Source: Alteromonas sp. 1_MG-2023 | GTDB taxonomy: Bacteria > Pseudomonadota > Gammaproteobacteria > Enterobacterales > Alteromonadaceae | Assembly: GCF_030547075.1 (NCBI RefSeq) | Contig: NZ_JAUOQH010000006.1 | Span: forward strand, 1-64,000 | Length of the DNA stretch: 64,000 bases | Direction: 5' to 3' | In this document: positions 33,829-42,482 of the stretch, piece after piece | Layout of the letters: each line of letters opens with the position of its first letter | Position numbering within the stretch: the stretch's first letter is position 1 | Notes under the pieces: generated by a model | Told to the model about the DNA's origin: nothing | The model's input: only the letters and a program-made list of their open reading frames with translations | The model's database searches: none | Program-made: the position numbers and the translations under genes

Positions 33829-34350
33829 TTAAAACCCCGGATCCCAGTCAACTTTAATGACCTTCGCTTCCCGATCAACCTCTTGTACAACGTCGTCGAA
33901 CACAAAAGGTATTAATCTTTCTTTTTGACCAAAAGCATCGCCTACATTAGCTTTAACGTGAACCACGTCATTGGCACCTGTATTAAATACTTCTTTCACC
34001 ACACCTAAGTCGTAACCTTGCGTAGTTACCACTTTCATGCCAGTGAGCTCGCGCCAATAAATGCCATCGTCCCCTAAATCGGGAAGTTGCGAAGCGCTAA
34101 TGTTTATATCCAAGTTTTTGATGCGTTCTGCATCATCTCGGTTATCTACACCAACAATCTTTGCTACCAGGCCTTTACCATGCGTTCGCCATTGGTCAAT
34201 TTGGTATTTGTTTTCTTCGCCAAGGAACCAAGGCAAGTACTCAAAAATACCTTCTGGTGTTTGTGTATAGCTGTTGATTTTGACCCAACCTTTAACACCG
34301 TAAGGTGCACCGATTTTGCCAACAACCACAATGTCAGACGCTAAACTCAT
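33829..34350 (-). CDS. rimM: 16S rRNA processing protein RimM
   Basis: Assembly factor for the 30S head that binds S19. The 173 residues have an N-terminal barrel (VVVGKIGAPYGVKGWVKINSY) and a C-terminal PRC-barrel (YWRELTGMKVVTTQGYDLG, EVFNTGANDVV, LIPFVFDDVVQEVD, IKVDWDPGF). Length and position between rpsP and trmD are standard. Confidence 0.98.
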   Translation of the reverse strand: MSLASDIVVVGKIGAPYGVKGWVKINSYTQTPEGIFEYLPWFLGEENKYQIDQWRTHGKGLVAKIVGVDNRDDAERIKNLDINISASQLPDLGDDGIYWRELTGMKVVTTQGYDLGVVKEVFNTGANDVVHVKANVGDAFGQKERLIPFVFDDVVQEVDREAKVIKVDWDPGF

Positions 34351-34374
34351 CTATACTCACCAGTTAATTGCAAC

Positions 34375-34626
34375 TTACGCTGCAGATTTTTTAGCTTCTT
34401 TTACCAAGCTAGTTACGCGCTCAGATAAGCTCGCGCCAACACCAACCCAGTAATCAACACGTTCTAGGTCAACGCGTAAACGCTCTGCTTGACCTTGTGC
34501 TGTTGGGTTGAAGAAACCAACGTTTTCAATAAAACGACCGTTTCTTGCACGACGGCTATCAGCCACCACTAGTTGATAAAATGGACGCTTTTTCGCGCCA
34601 CCACGCTGTAAACGAATAGTAACCAT
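34375..34626 (-). CDS. rpsP: 30S ribosomal protein S16
   Basis: The 83-residue protein starts [20 protein letters not shown], with [19 protein letters not shown] and a C-terminal VKEAKKSAA. First gene of rpsP-rimM-trmD-rplS, with its own ribosomal-type promoter 90 bp upstream. Confidence 0.98.
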   Translation of the reverse strand: MVTIRLQRGGAKKRPFYQLVVADSRRARNGRFIENVGFFNPTAQGQAERLRVDLERVDYWVGVGASLSERVTSLVKEAKKSAA

Positions 34627-34713
34627 AAATGCCTCAAACTCGTTGTAGCGTTACCGTTAACTTAATCCTTCTTTAGACGCCTATAAATTGAGCGCCTAAG
34701 AGAAGGCCGCCGA

Positions 34714-34741
34714 ATTATACGGATATGGGCTGTGAATGCAA
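34714..34741 (-). promoter_or_regulatory. Sigma-70 promoter of the rpsP operon
   Basis: On the minus strand -35 TTGCAT (34741-34736), 16-nt spacer, perfect -10 TATAAT (34719-34714), followed by a GC-rich discriminator TCGGCGGCC typical of growth-rate-controlled ribosomal promoters. Confidence 0.75.
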
Positions 34742-34756
34742 GTATAAATGCGGGTT

Positions 34757-34781
34757 AAATAGGGATTATGCATCCCTATTT
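34757..34781 (-). terminator. Hairpin downstream of the M20 peptidase gene
   Basis: A perfect 10-bp inverted repeat AAATAGGGAT/ATCCCTATTT around a 5-nt loop. It lies 46 bp beyond the peptidase stop and just upstream of the rpsP promoter, so it would insulate the two. The U-tract is short. Confidence 0.5.
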
Positions 34782-34827
34782 ATTATTTATTGGCTATTAG
34801 TGTGGAAGGAGTAAAATTTTCGCTTGC

Positions 34828-36147
34828 TTATAAGGCCTTAGCTTCTCCTAAACGATAGAGTAAAATAGCCGCTTTATGCATGTTTTGTGAAAAGGTAGAC
34901 ATGTCGGCCACTTCATCTTTTGTATGTCCGCCATCGCCCATTAAGCCTAGGCCATCAATTGCCATGTCTACATGATCTGCAGCGAATGAAATATCAGCCG
35001 CACCCGCATTCCGCGGATTTACCGGTTCAACAGGCCCGTAACCTAAAGATTCACTCACATCGCTATACATCTTTAACAGTACATAGTTTTCATCGGTAGG
35101 TGCCATTGGCGGATAACCATCGGCAAAGGTTAATGTAGCAGAGGTATGCGCTAGGTTGTTCGAAGCCACTTCCTGCATCACTTTTTTGGCTTTTGCCAGT
35201 TCATCGGCGGTTAATGTGCGAATGCCGCCTTTCACGGTCACTTCTTTCGCTACCACATTGGTTTTACCAAAGCCTTGTACGATAGAATTTTCGGGTTGTA
35301 CTTCAACTTCAGTTCCCCCTGCTATTAATCCAGGGTTAAAGGTAATATTACCAACGCCGGCTAATTGCTCTCGGAAATCATTTAAAATACGGGCTGTTTC
35401 AAAAATAGCGCCATAGCCCACATTGTCGGTGAATATTTGTGATGAATGCGCAGGCTTGCCTGCAACATCTAACTGCCATCCTATTGAGCCACGACGTGCA
35501 ACCACCGCCGTTTTAATATCGCCATCGGCATCTTCAAACCCCAGCGCGATATCTGCCCATATTGCCGCATCAACCAAGGCCTTTTTTGATAGTGAAAGTG
35601 GGCGGCCACTACTTTCTTCATCGCCTGTCATCACTACTTTAATACTGATATTATCGAGCAAATCTAAGGCTTTTAGCGCTTGCAGTGCCGCAATAATAAT
35701 TACATCACCGCCTTTCATATCGGTGATGCCAGGCCCTGCTATATGGGTGTCATCAACTACGCTGTAGCTTTGGAATGCATCGTCTTTGGCAAACACCGTA
35801 TCTAAGTGGCCGATCATCAAGATTTTCGGACCCGAATTTCCATAACTTGCCACTAAGTGCCCAGCTCGATTAAATTCACTTCCATCAACCCACTGTGTAT
35901 CAAACCCCATTGCATCGAACTCGGCTTGATATATTGCCCCTACCTTTTTGACTCCATCGAAATTCATGGTGCCACTGTTAATGTTTACGGTTTTTTCTAA
36001 CAGCGCTTGGGAGTGGGTAAGGTTATCATCGATGTGTTTTGTAATTTTTTTCTCGGTGGCAGTATTAGCCATACTAGTTTGGCTAAACACGAATACCATG
36101 CCAACGAGCAAGGTGTTGAGCTTGATTCTTTTCATCATATCTTTCAT
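34828..36147 (-). CDS. Exported M20 family metallopeptidase
   Basis: A zinc peptidase of the glutamate carboxypeptidase/ArgE group. It has a signal peptide (about 1-28, QTSMA-N). The metal-binding set is complete: IGHLDTVF (His, Asp), ITDMKGG (Asp), GDEESSG (Glu pair, catalytic and metal), LGFEDADG (ligand Asp/Glu) and a C-terminal GDGGHTKDEVADM (His). A dimerisation domain lies at about 205-330. Start: ATG at 36147; a GTG one codon upstream and two later ATGs (36138, 36135) are alternatives. Likely a periplasmic peptide or folate-type carboxypeptidase. Confidence 0.88.
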   Translation of the reverse strand: MKDMMKRIKLNTLLVGMVFVFSQTSMANTATEKKITKHIDDNLTHSQALLEKTVNINSGTMNFDGVKKVGAIYQAEFDAMGFDTQWVDGSEFNRAGHLVASYGNSGPKILMIGHLDTVFAKDDAFQSYSVVDDTHIAGPGITDMKGGDVIIIAALQALKALDLLDNISIKVVMTGDEESSGRPLSLSKKALVDAAIWADIALGFEDADGDIKTAVVARRGSIGWQLDVAGKPAHSSQIFTDNVGYGAIFETARILNDFREQLAGVGNITFNPGLIAGGTEVEVQPENSIVQGFGKTNVVAKEVTVKGGIRTLTADELAKAKKVMQEVASNNLAHTSATLTFADGYPPMAPTDENYVLLKMYSDVSESLGYGPVEPVNPRNAGAADISFAADHVDMAIDGLGLMGDGGHTKDEVADMSTFSQNMHKAAILLYRLGEAKAL

Positions 36148-36282
36148 CACTTGTATTATCTTTTAAGGATTTATTGGAAAAAGGACGAATAACGAGAGTA
36201 AAACGGGTGTATCTTAAAGTCTAGTAAGAAGAAAATACGTTATGAATGCGTAAACAACAATCTACCTTAAGGATGAAGGAGA

Positions 36283-37158
36283 GTGATTAATCAGGTTGAT
36301 AGCAGTCATCTAAAGATTATTAATCAGGTGGCGCAATACATTTATGACCATAGCGATAAGCCAATAAGTCTTGATGAACTGGCAAGTTATACGGGGTTTT
36401 CTAAATACCATTTTAATCGTATGTTTTTTGCCGTCACTGGTTTCCAGTTAGGTGAATATATACAAAGAAAGAAATTAGAGAAGGCGCTGTATTCGATTCA
36501 AAATGGTAACCATAACATTACTGATATTGCACTTAGCGTGGGTTACGACTCCCCTTCTGCTTTTTCTAGGGCATTTAAAAAGAACTTCTCTTGCACACCG
36601 TCGGATATTATTACCGGTAATGCCCTAGCAAATGTTCGAGCAAGTGGCTTACCCCCCAAAAAATCACCACCTGAAACAGAGCTATCACCTACCTGGTTAA
36701 CCCTTCCAGAACGTAAGGTTTACGGCTTGTATGATTCCGGCTTTAGCACACAATCTTATTCTGCTGTTGCAGGTAAATTGTTTAAACGATTAGCGACACT
36801 TGCCGAGCCCTTTAGTTTTAATGAATTACAGCCTATCGGTGTTTCTGTAGATAACCCCTGGTTAGTAGAGCAAGCAGAAAGTCGTTTTTTTGCGGGTTTT
36901 CTATATGGGTTAAATTCACAACAACAGGATGTAGATATTTTCCATTGGGAAGCGGGTCGTTGGGCCAGCTTTACTCACTATGGTTCTCACGACACTATGT
37001 GGCAGACGATTTCACAGATTTATGCCCTGTGGGTATTGCCGAACAATATTCAGCTAAAAGACCAACAAATTGTTCAGCAATATATAAATAGCCCGCAAGA
37101 AACCGCGGCAGATTTACTGCAAACCACACTGTTCTTTGCAGTGGAAGATAAGACGTAA
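36283..37158 (+). CDS. AraC-family regulator with GyrI-like effector domain
   Basis: A 291-residue regulator. The two helix-turn-helix motifs lie at the N-terminus (about 10-110, ISLDELASYTGFSKYHFNRMF and ITDIALSVGYDSPSAFSRAFKKNFSCTPSD in pieces). A GyrI/AraC-effector-binding domain fills about 135-290 (VYGLYDSGFSTQSYSAVAG, FHWEAGRWASFTHYGSHD). It starts at GTG with AAGGA 9 nt upstream. It is divergent from the M20 peptidase and upstream of an exported hydrolase on the same strand; either could be a target. The effector is unknown. Confidence 0.87.
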   Translation: MINQVDSSHLKIINQVAQYIYDHSDKPISLDELASYTGFSKYHFNRMFFAVTGFQLGEYIQRKKLEKALYSIQNGNHNITDIALSVGYDSPSAFSRAFKKNFSCTPSDIITGNALANVRASGLPPKKSPPETELSPTWLTLPERKVYGLYDSGFSTQSYSAVAGKLFKRLATLAEPFSFNELQPIGVSVDNPWLVEQAESRFFAGFLYGLNSQQQDVDIFHWEAGRWASFTHYGSHDTMWQTISQIYALWVLPNNIQLKDQQIVQQYINSPQETAADLLQTTLFFAVEDKT

Positions 37159-37263
37159 TCCACGCAAATTTAAATCAATGAAATTGCAAAACGCACTTTC
37201 TGCACAGCGCCTGTTATTCAATATCGCTATTATCGTTTTAAATGAACCGAACAGAGAAAACTG

Positions 37264-38382
37264 ATGAAAATGAAAATACTGTATTTAGCTCCCCTTCCCC
37301 ATTCCCTTGCTTTTTCATTTTTGATGCTTATTAATGCAGTCACTGTGTTTGCTTCAACCGGTGCTGATGATAGTGCTGGTGTAGGCGCTAATGCGAGCTT
37401 TGAGCTAAAAACACAAGACGTTGACTTCTTTGACCAAAAAGCTAATAGGCCTGCGAAGGTTAAATTTTGGTATCAAGCTGACACACGTGCGTGCGATGCT
37501 AAAATCTGTTTGCGTTCAGCACAAAACAAGCACAAAGTTGCGGTTATATCTCACGGTGCATTTGGCTCGCCTAACTCAATGAATTGGTTAGGCTATGCAC
37601 TAGCGTCTCAAGGGTGGATTGTTGCCGGCGTGGCGCATTATGGTGAGTCTTGGGTCTATGGACAAGACACTATAGACCCCAGCGTATTGCAGCGCTTTTG
37701 GCAGCGCCCTCAAGAAATAAGCTTTGTTATAGATAGCCTTACTAAAAGTGGGCTGTTTAATCATTCATTAGAAACCGATGACATAGTCATGTTTGGGCAT
37801 TCTTCGGGAGGGTTTACTGCATTAGCGATGGCTGGCGCAAAATTAGCTGCAGGTAAATCAGAAGCCTATTGTATGTCTGAAAAGGCAAAAGATGATAAAG
37901 GCTGTGACTATAGCGCAAAGAAAGCTAGCTCGGTTGAAAGCAGCTCTGTTAATAGTAGCTCTGTTAAAAATAGCACCAAGCCTTTAAGTAAAGAAATGTT
38001 AGAGAAAATTGGGATATTACAAGCACAAATGAAAGATGAGAGAATAACCTCAGTTATTGCTTTTGATCCCGCGCTAGGACATGCCGCAAACGAAGCCAGT
38101 TTAAAAGCTATCAAAGTACCCACGTTAATACTAGGCTCTGTTGACAATGATTTCCTGCCATATGAAACCCATGCAAAATACTATGCTGATAATATCCCCA
38201 ACGCAAAACTGGTAGGTGTTGAACAAGGTGCGGGCCATTTTATTTATATTGATGATTGCAATAATGATCGCGAAGTAAAAGGCGTTCCTTTATGTAAAGA
38301 CAGAGACGGCGTTGATCGCAAAGCGTTACAAAAGCAGTTGCTTAATCATGTATTTCAATTCATCAGCAGTGGGAAAAATTAA
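37264..38382 (+). CDS. Exported alpha/beta hydrolase (dienelactone-hydrolase-like)
   Basis: A 372-residue protein with an N-terminal signal peptide (cleavage near VFA-S, residue 31). The alpha/beta-hydrolase features are VAVISHGAFGSPNSMNWLG (oxyanion region), nucleophile motif MFGHSSGGFTALAM (Ser near 181), IAFDPALGH and the acid/base region VPTLILGSVDNDF and GAGHFIYIDD (His). A Ser/Asn-rich insertion around residues 225-240 (SSVNSSSVKNSTK) interrupts the cap; it is encoded by near-repeats of AGCTCTGTT. The substrate is unknown. Confidence 0.8.
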   Translation: MKMKILYLAPLPHSLAFSFLMLINAVTVFASTGADDSAGVGANASFELKTQDVDFFDQKANRPAKVKFWYQADTRACDAKICLRSAQNKHKVAVISHGAFGSPNSMNWLGYALASQGWIVAGVAHYGESWVYGQDTIDPSVLQRFWQRPQEISFVIDSLTKSGLFNHSLETDDIVMFGHSSGGFTALAMAGAKLAAGKSEAYCMSEKAKDDKGCDYSAKKASSVESSSVNSSSVKNSTKPLSKEMLEKIGILQAQMKDERITSVIAFDPALGHAANEASLKAIKVPTLILGSVDNDFLPYETHAKYYADNIPNAKLVGVEQGAGHFIYIDDCNNDREVKGVPLCKDRDGVDRKALQKQLLNHVFQFISSGKN

Positions 38383-38536
38383 CGAGCTCCCCGCGTTAGC
38401 CGAGGCAAATAACAAAGAAGCACATAGCGAGGTTACTGGGATGGTAATTGAGATAATTAACGGGAGAAATAGCCGGTAAAGTAAAAGCTGAAGTAATCGG
38501 AAACAGATTAAGGTTTCAGAAAAAAGGTGTGATTCA

Positions 38537-39910
38537 TTGGATCGATTAACAACGAATATACTTATTGCCGCTCTGGCACTTACAATGAGTTCCCGAACTA
38601 TCGCAAGCGAGATATGGCAAACCATTGGATATGGCTATATCTTCGACCTAAGTGAGCTCAATAGCCCTATCATTTATGACATAGGCAATAACTTTTGTTT
38701 ACCCAATCACTTTTTAACAGAAGAAGCTCTTCAAAATGGCGTTGCTATAAATGAAGCTACCCGCCAATTAGACTTTGATAAATTATTCACGTTGTCAGTT
38801 ACCAAGCTAGATAATTTGCCTAAAGCCTGTTCTGACTATGCCTTAACTACATTTAGTGCTCCGGGATATGTTTTCAGTGCTACGCAGATACTAAACGTAT
38901 TTTTTGACAATTTTGCAGAGCATTATGCGTTCTCTGACTACAAAAATATTGACTGGAAACAGGTGAAATTAGACTGGCTGAAACAGGTAAATGAGTACAC
39001 AACCCCTCAACAGCTTCAGGTCGTTATTGATAGGTTTCTAGCGTCACTGCGAGATGGTCACGCCTTACTGTTTGACCAATCCCTCAATAGATTATCTTAT
39101 TATTCTTCCAGAGCAATTGAAGCCAAAACAAGGCTGAGTACTTTTCATCTTAATCACCCTGAATACCTTACCCTCACTGACGTATACCGTCACATCTATA
39201 ACAACTGGACTCAAATAATTGAATCCTATTTTAATGCAGACTTTCCACATTATGAGCTTCAAAATAACTTTTTGTATGGAAGGCTTGAGGGAAATATTTC
39301 TTACCTCAGAATAGCGAGCTTTGATGAATACGACACCGAGCAAGTTCTGCAAGCGTTAATACCGCAGATCAATGAAACTAATGGCTTGGTAATAGATCTT
39401 AGAGATACCGATGGTGGCAGCGACAAAGTGGCATTAGCAATAAGTGCTTTTTTAATAAATGAACCACTGAAAGTGAGCTCAAAACATTTTAAATTGAATA
39501 GTGGCGAAAACAGTCAAGATATAATGAGCGAAACAAGAGATATTGTCGTTTATCCATTTAGTACTTCGACATCTGCGCCTTCAAAGCCTTATTTAGGAAA
39601 AATTGTTGCTATTACGAGTCAGCATACACCTAGCGCTGCCGAAGTGTTTTTACTCGCGCTTCAAGCGCGAGATAATGTTTCGATAATTGGTGAAAATAGC
39701 TCTGGTGCTTTCAGTGATGCCTTAACTAAGGCATTGCCGAATGGATGGGGAATGACACTATCTAACGAAAGCTATATCGCTCCCGAGGGCAAAAGTTTTG
39801 AGTTTGTCGGAATACCTGTCGATGAAGCCTTTGAGTTTCCGAATATCTCAGACATTAAAAATCGAAAAGATTCAGCACTAGAGCATGCAATAAGTTTGCT
39901 AAAAGATTAG
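38537..39910 (+). CDS. S41 family (C-terminal processing) peptidase
   Basis: A 457-residue exported protease-like protein. It starts at TTG because AAGGTG lies 7 nt upstream and the resulting N-terminus MDRLTTNILIAALALTMSS is a signal peptide. The S41 catalytic region is clear: GNISYLRIASFDEYD, GLVIDLRDTDGGSDKVAL, and the nucleophile segment AITSQHTPSAAEVFLLAL with the Ser. Late GENSSGAFSDALTKALPNGW fits the substrate-binding part. No PDZ domain is obvious, which suggests a tricorn-like or interphotoreceptor-type S41 member rather than Prc. Confidence 0.85.
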   Translation: MDRLTTNILIAALALTMSSRTIASEIWQTIGYGYIFDLSELNSPIIYDIGNNFCLPNHFLTEEALQNGVAINEATRQLDFDKLFTLSVTKLDNLPKACSDYALTTFSAPGYVFSATQILNVFFDNFAEHYAFSDYKNIDWKQVKLDWLKQVNEYTTPQQLQVVIDRFLASLRDGHALLFDQSLNRLSYYSSRAIEAKTRLSTFHLNHPEYLTLTDVYRHIYNNWTQIIESYFNADFPHYELQNNFLYGRLEGNISYLRIASFDEYDTEQVLQALIPQINETNGLVIDLRDTDGGSDKVALAISAFLINEPLKVSSKHFKLNSGENSQDIMSETRDIVVYPFSTSTSAPSKPYLGKIVAITSQHTPSAAEVFLLALQARDNVSIIGENSSGAFSDALTKALPNGWGMTLSNESYIAPEGKSFEFVGIPVDEAFEFPNISDIKNRKDSALEHAISLLKD

Positions 39911-39998
39911 CTTGTTTAGCTGGCCGTTTCTAAACCTGCGAACCAGCCTCTACTAACCACCGCTAGCCTTTAGCTATATCTTCTAATCTTTATATCAA

Positions 39999-40658
39999 CT
40001 ATCTCCCAAATTGCGCCAATGTCACGTTAGCATCGTTATAATCAAGGGCAATAAATCGATAACCTGATTCATTTTTTAAAATTAAGCTGGGAAAACCCTG
40101 GGCGCCAATAGCTTGCCCCATATTGATTTCTTCCATTAATGCTTGTTGAGTTTCTGCGCTGTTTAAATCTTTTTCGAATTGCACAGTGTTTAGCCCCAAC
40201 TCACCCGCCATGGTTATTAACGTAGTGTCATTAGACGGATTCATAGCGCGAAGATAGTACCCTTCTTGAATGGCACGGATCATTGGCTCTTCTTTGCTGG
40301 CATCTTGTTTTCTTGCAGCAATCACGGCGCGGCATGAGGGATAGGTTGAACGTCGCGGCTCGCATTTTTCCCAAAACTCAAAGTTGAATGTGGTACCCGG
40401 CACCCGCTGTATAATGGTTTTCCAATATCCGCTGATAGCAGCTTGCATAGCACTTGGCATGGGTTCGCTAGAATCAGGCGCTAACCCGCCTAATACATAT
40501 TGCACCTTTATATCGTCAGGTAGGCTTTGTTTTATGGTGTTCCATACTGGTACGAACGCCCAGCACCAACTGCACATGGGGTCGTGCACGTAGTAGAGGA
40601 TAGATTTACTACTCTGCTGTGTTACTTGTTGTCTGGGCTGTCGCACTGACTTTTCCAA
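39999..40658 (-). CDS. DsbA-family thioredoxin-fold protein (FrnE-like)
   Basis: A 219-residue thioredoxin-fold oxidoreductase with active site CSWC (about residues 29-32) and the helical insertion characteristic of the DsbA/FrnE group (AMQAAISGYWKTIIQRVP, AVIAARKQDASKEEPMIRAIQEG). The cis-Pro loop is QGFPSLIL. There is no signal peptide, so it is probably cytoplasmic. It is divergent from metY across a gap with MetJ boxes, but MetJ control of this gene is not implied by spacing. Confidence 0.85.
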   Translation of the reverse strand: MEKSVRQPRQQVTQQSSKSILYYVHDPMCSWCWAFVPVWNTIKQSLPDDIKVQYVLGGLAPDSSEPMPSAMQAAISGYWKTIIQRVPGTTFNFEFWEKCEPRRSTYPSCRAVIAARKQDASKEEPMIRAIQEGYYLRAMNPSNDTTLITMAGELGLNTVQFEKDLNSAETQQALMEEINMGQAIGAQGFPSLILKNESGYRFIALDYNDANVTLAQFGR

Positions 40659-40742
40659 AACACTCTCCTACATTTATTTAACAAATAATTATTTAATACT
40701 TCACAAGTGAAGGTTTTTGGATTACTTTAAAAAAAACCTCAT

Positions 40743-40766
40743 AGACGTCTAAACGTCTAAACGTCC
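40743..40766 (+). promoter_or_regulatory. MetJ operator: three tandem met boxes
   Basis: AGACGTCT (perfect met box, 40743-40750) followed without gap by AAACGTCT (40751-40758) and AAACGTCC (40759-40766), with a weaker fourth unit AAACACAC. MetJ binds such tandem 8-bp boxes cooperatively with S-adenosylmethionine as corepressor. The array lies just upstream of a TATAAA -10-like box (40779-40784) and 40 bp before metY, so it can block the promoter. Confidence 0.88.
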
Positions 40767-40805
40767 AAACACACAAAATATAAATTAACTTTTAAGGTAT
40801 GTTCA

Positions 40806-42083
40806 ATGAAACCAGAAACCATTGCATTACACGCAGGCTATACTAGCGAAGAAACCACAAAAGCAGCAACTACTCCTATTTATCAAACCACATCATTTAC
40901 GTTTGATAATACGCAACATGGTGCTGATTTGTTCGACCTTAAAGTGCCAGGTTATATCTACAGCCGCATAATGAACCCAACCAACGCAGTGCTTGAACAG
41001 CGTTTAACTGAATTAGAAGGTGGTGTGGGCGCTTTAGCGGTAGCCTCTGGCATGGCCGCTATTCGCTACGCCATTGAAGCTATTGCAGAAGTGGGAAGTA
41101 ATATTGTGAGCGTTGGGCAGTTATACGGCGGCACCTACAACCTTTTTGCGCATACTTTTCCTCGCCAAGGTATTCAAACTACCTTCGTGCAAGCGAATGA
41201 CTTCGACGGCCTTGCTGCCGCTATTGATGAAAATACCAAAGCCGTATTTTGTGAATCTATTGGCAACCCGGCTGGTAACGTGGTTGATATTAAACGTTGG
41301 GCCGACATTGCGCATGCCGCAGGCATACCCTTAATTGTTGATAACACCGTTGCCACCCCTATTCTTTGTAAAGTGTTCGAGCACGGGGCTGATATCGCCA
41401 TTCACTCGTTAACTAAATATATTGGCGGCCACGGTACTACTGTGGGCGGCATTATTGTTGATTCAGGTAACTTTAATTGGGCAGCACAATCAGAACGATT
41501 CAGTATGCTGACAACTCCCGATCCAAGTTACCATGGAGTCACTTACACCGAAGCCCTTGGCCCAGCCGCGTATATTGGCCGTTGCCGCGTAGTGCCTCTG
41601 CGTAATACGGGGGCTGCACTTTCAGCACAAAGTGCATTCAACATTATGCAAGGTTTAGAAACTTTGTCGTTACGAATGGAACGCCACTGCGAAAATGCAG
41701 AGAAAGTGGCTGTGTTTCTTAAGAAACACCCTTCTGTAAATTGGGTTAACTATGCAGCCCTACCTGATAGTGAGCACTTCGAGACCTGCCAACGCATTTG
41801 TGGTGGTAAAGCGGCCGGTATTATCAGCTTTGGTATTCAAGGTGGATTGCCAGCAGGCGCTAAGTTTATTGATGCCCTGCAACTAATTTTACGCTTGGTT
41901 AATATTGGTGATGCAAAGTCTTTAGCCTGTCACCCTGCCAGCACTACACACCGCCAATTAAATACTGATGAGCTTGCATCGGCGGGTGTGAGTGAAGATA
42001 TGGTGCGTATTTCGGTAGGTATTGAACATATTGATGATATTATCGCTGACATCGAACAAGCGCTTGTTGCCAGCCAAGGGTAG
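40806..42083 (+). CDS. metY: O-acetylhomoserine (thiol)-lyase MetY
   Basis: PLP enzyme that converts O-acetylhomoserine and sulfide (or methanethiol) to homocysteine (or methionine). The 425 residues belong to the Cys/Met-metabolism PLP family: KPETIALHAGYT at the N-terminus, YIYSRIMNPTNAVLEQRLTE, GQLYGGTYNLFAH, and the PLP lysine in HSLTKYIGGHGTTVGG (about 204-219). The length and the insert around YHGVTYTEALGPAAYIGRC are typical of MetY rather than MetB/MetC. The upstream MetJ boxes support a methionine role. Confidence 0.93.
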   Translation: MKPETIALHAGYTSEETTKAATTPIYQTTSFTFDNTQHGADLFDLKVPGYIYSRIMNPTNAVLEQRLTELEGGVGALAVASGMAAIRYAIEAIAEVGSNIVSVGQLYGGTYNLFAHTFPRQGIQTTFVQANDFDGLAAAIDENTKAVFCESIGNPAGNVVDIKRWADIAHAAGIPLIVDNTVATPILCKVFEHGADIAIHSLTKYIGGHGTTVGGIIVDSGNFNWAAQSERFSMLTTPDPSYHGVTYTEALGPAAYIGRCRVVPLRNTGAALSAQSAFNIMQGLETLSLRMERHCENAEKVAVFLKKHPSVNWVNYAALPDSEHFETCQRICGGKAAGIISFGIQGGLPAGAKFIDALQLILRLVNIGDAKSLACHPASTTHRQLNTDELASAGVSEDMVRISVGIEHIDDIIADIEQALVASQG

Positions 42084-42108
42084 CCCTTCTTCGGCAACAT
42101 AGTTTTTT

Positions 42109-42154
42109 CTACCTAAATAGCTCTCTACCTACAGAGCTTTCTCTACCTAAATAA
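42109..42154. repeat. Degenerate tandem repeat after metY
   Basis: CTACCTAAATAG (42109-42120), CTACCTACAGAG (42125-42136) and CTACCTAAATAA (42143-42154) recur with starts 16 and 18 bp apart, directly before the hairpin at 42163-42191. Noncoding. Confidence 0.65.
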
Positions 42155-42162
42155 AACAGAGT

Positions 42163-42191
42163 AAAACACTAGGCCATATGCTTAGTGTTTT
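42163..42191 (+). terminator. Intrinsic terminator of metY
   Basis: AAAACACTA (42163-42171), 11-nt loop, TAGTGTTTT (42183-42191). The stem ends in T residues on the plus strand. Confidence 0.7.
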
Positions 42192-42236
42192 GCTTATTTA
42201 GCATTTAATGTAATCAACGACATTATCTATGTCGTT

Positions 42237-42287
42237 GCGCTTTTGTTCTACTGACGCTTTATTCTATTGGCACTTTATTCTATCGCC
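42237..42287. repeat. Degenerate tandem repeat, 16-17 bp period
   Basis: Three units CTTTTGTTCTACTGA, CTTTATTCTATTGG and CTTTATTCTATCGCC start at about 42240, 42257 and 42273. With the repeat at 42109-42154 they account for most of the 399-bp gap between metY and the ABC exporter. The remaining part (42290-42482) holds the presumed exporter promoter, with no clear consensus. Confidence 0.65.
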
Positions 42288-42482
42288 AGAAAATACTCAT
42301 CAGCTAAAATTACAAATCGTCTTAACACTAGTCACCTCATATACTGCCGCTGTAATCGCATCACTAGATCAAAATGCCATAGTATGCCGTATAGTGATTG
42401 CATCTTGAGCGATGAATGATTTTACATGAATACTTCTTGCTCAGTTTTTCAGCTATGTCGAAATTTATGAAAAGAGGTTATT

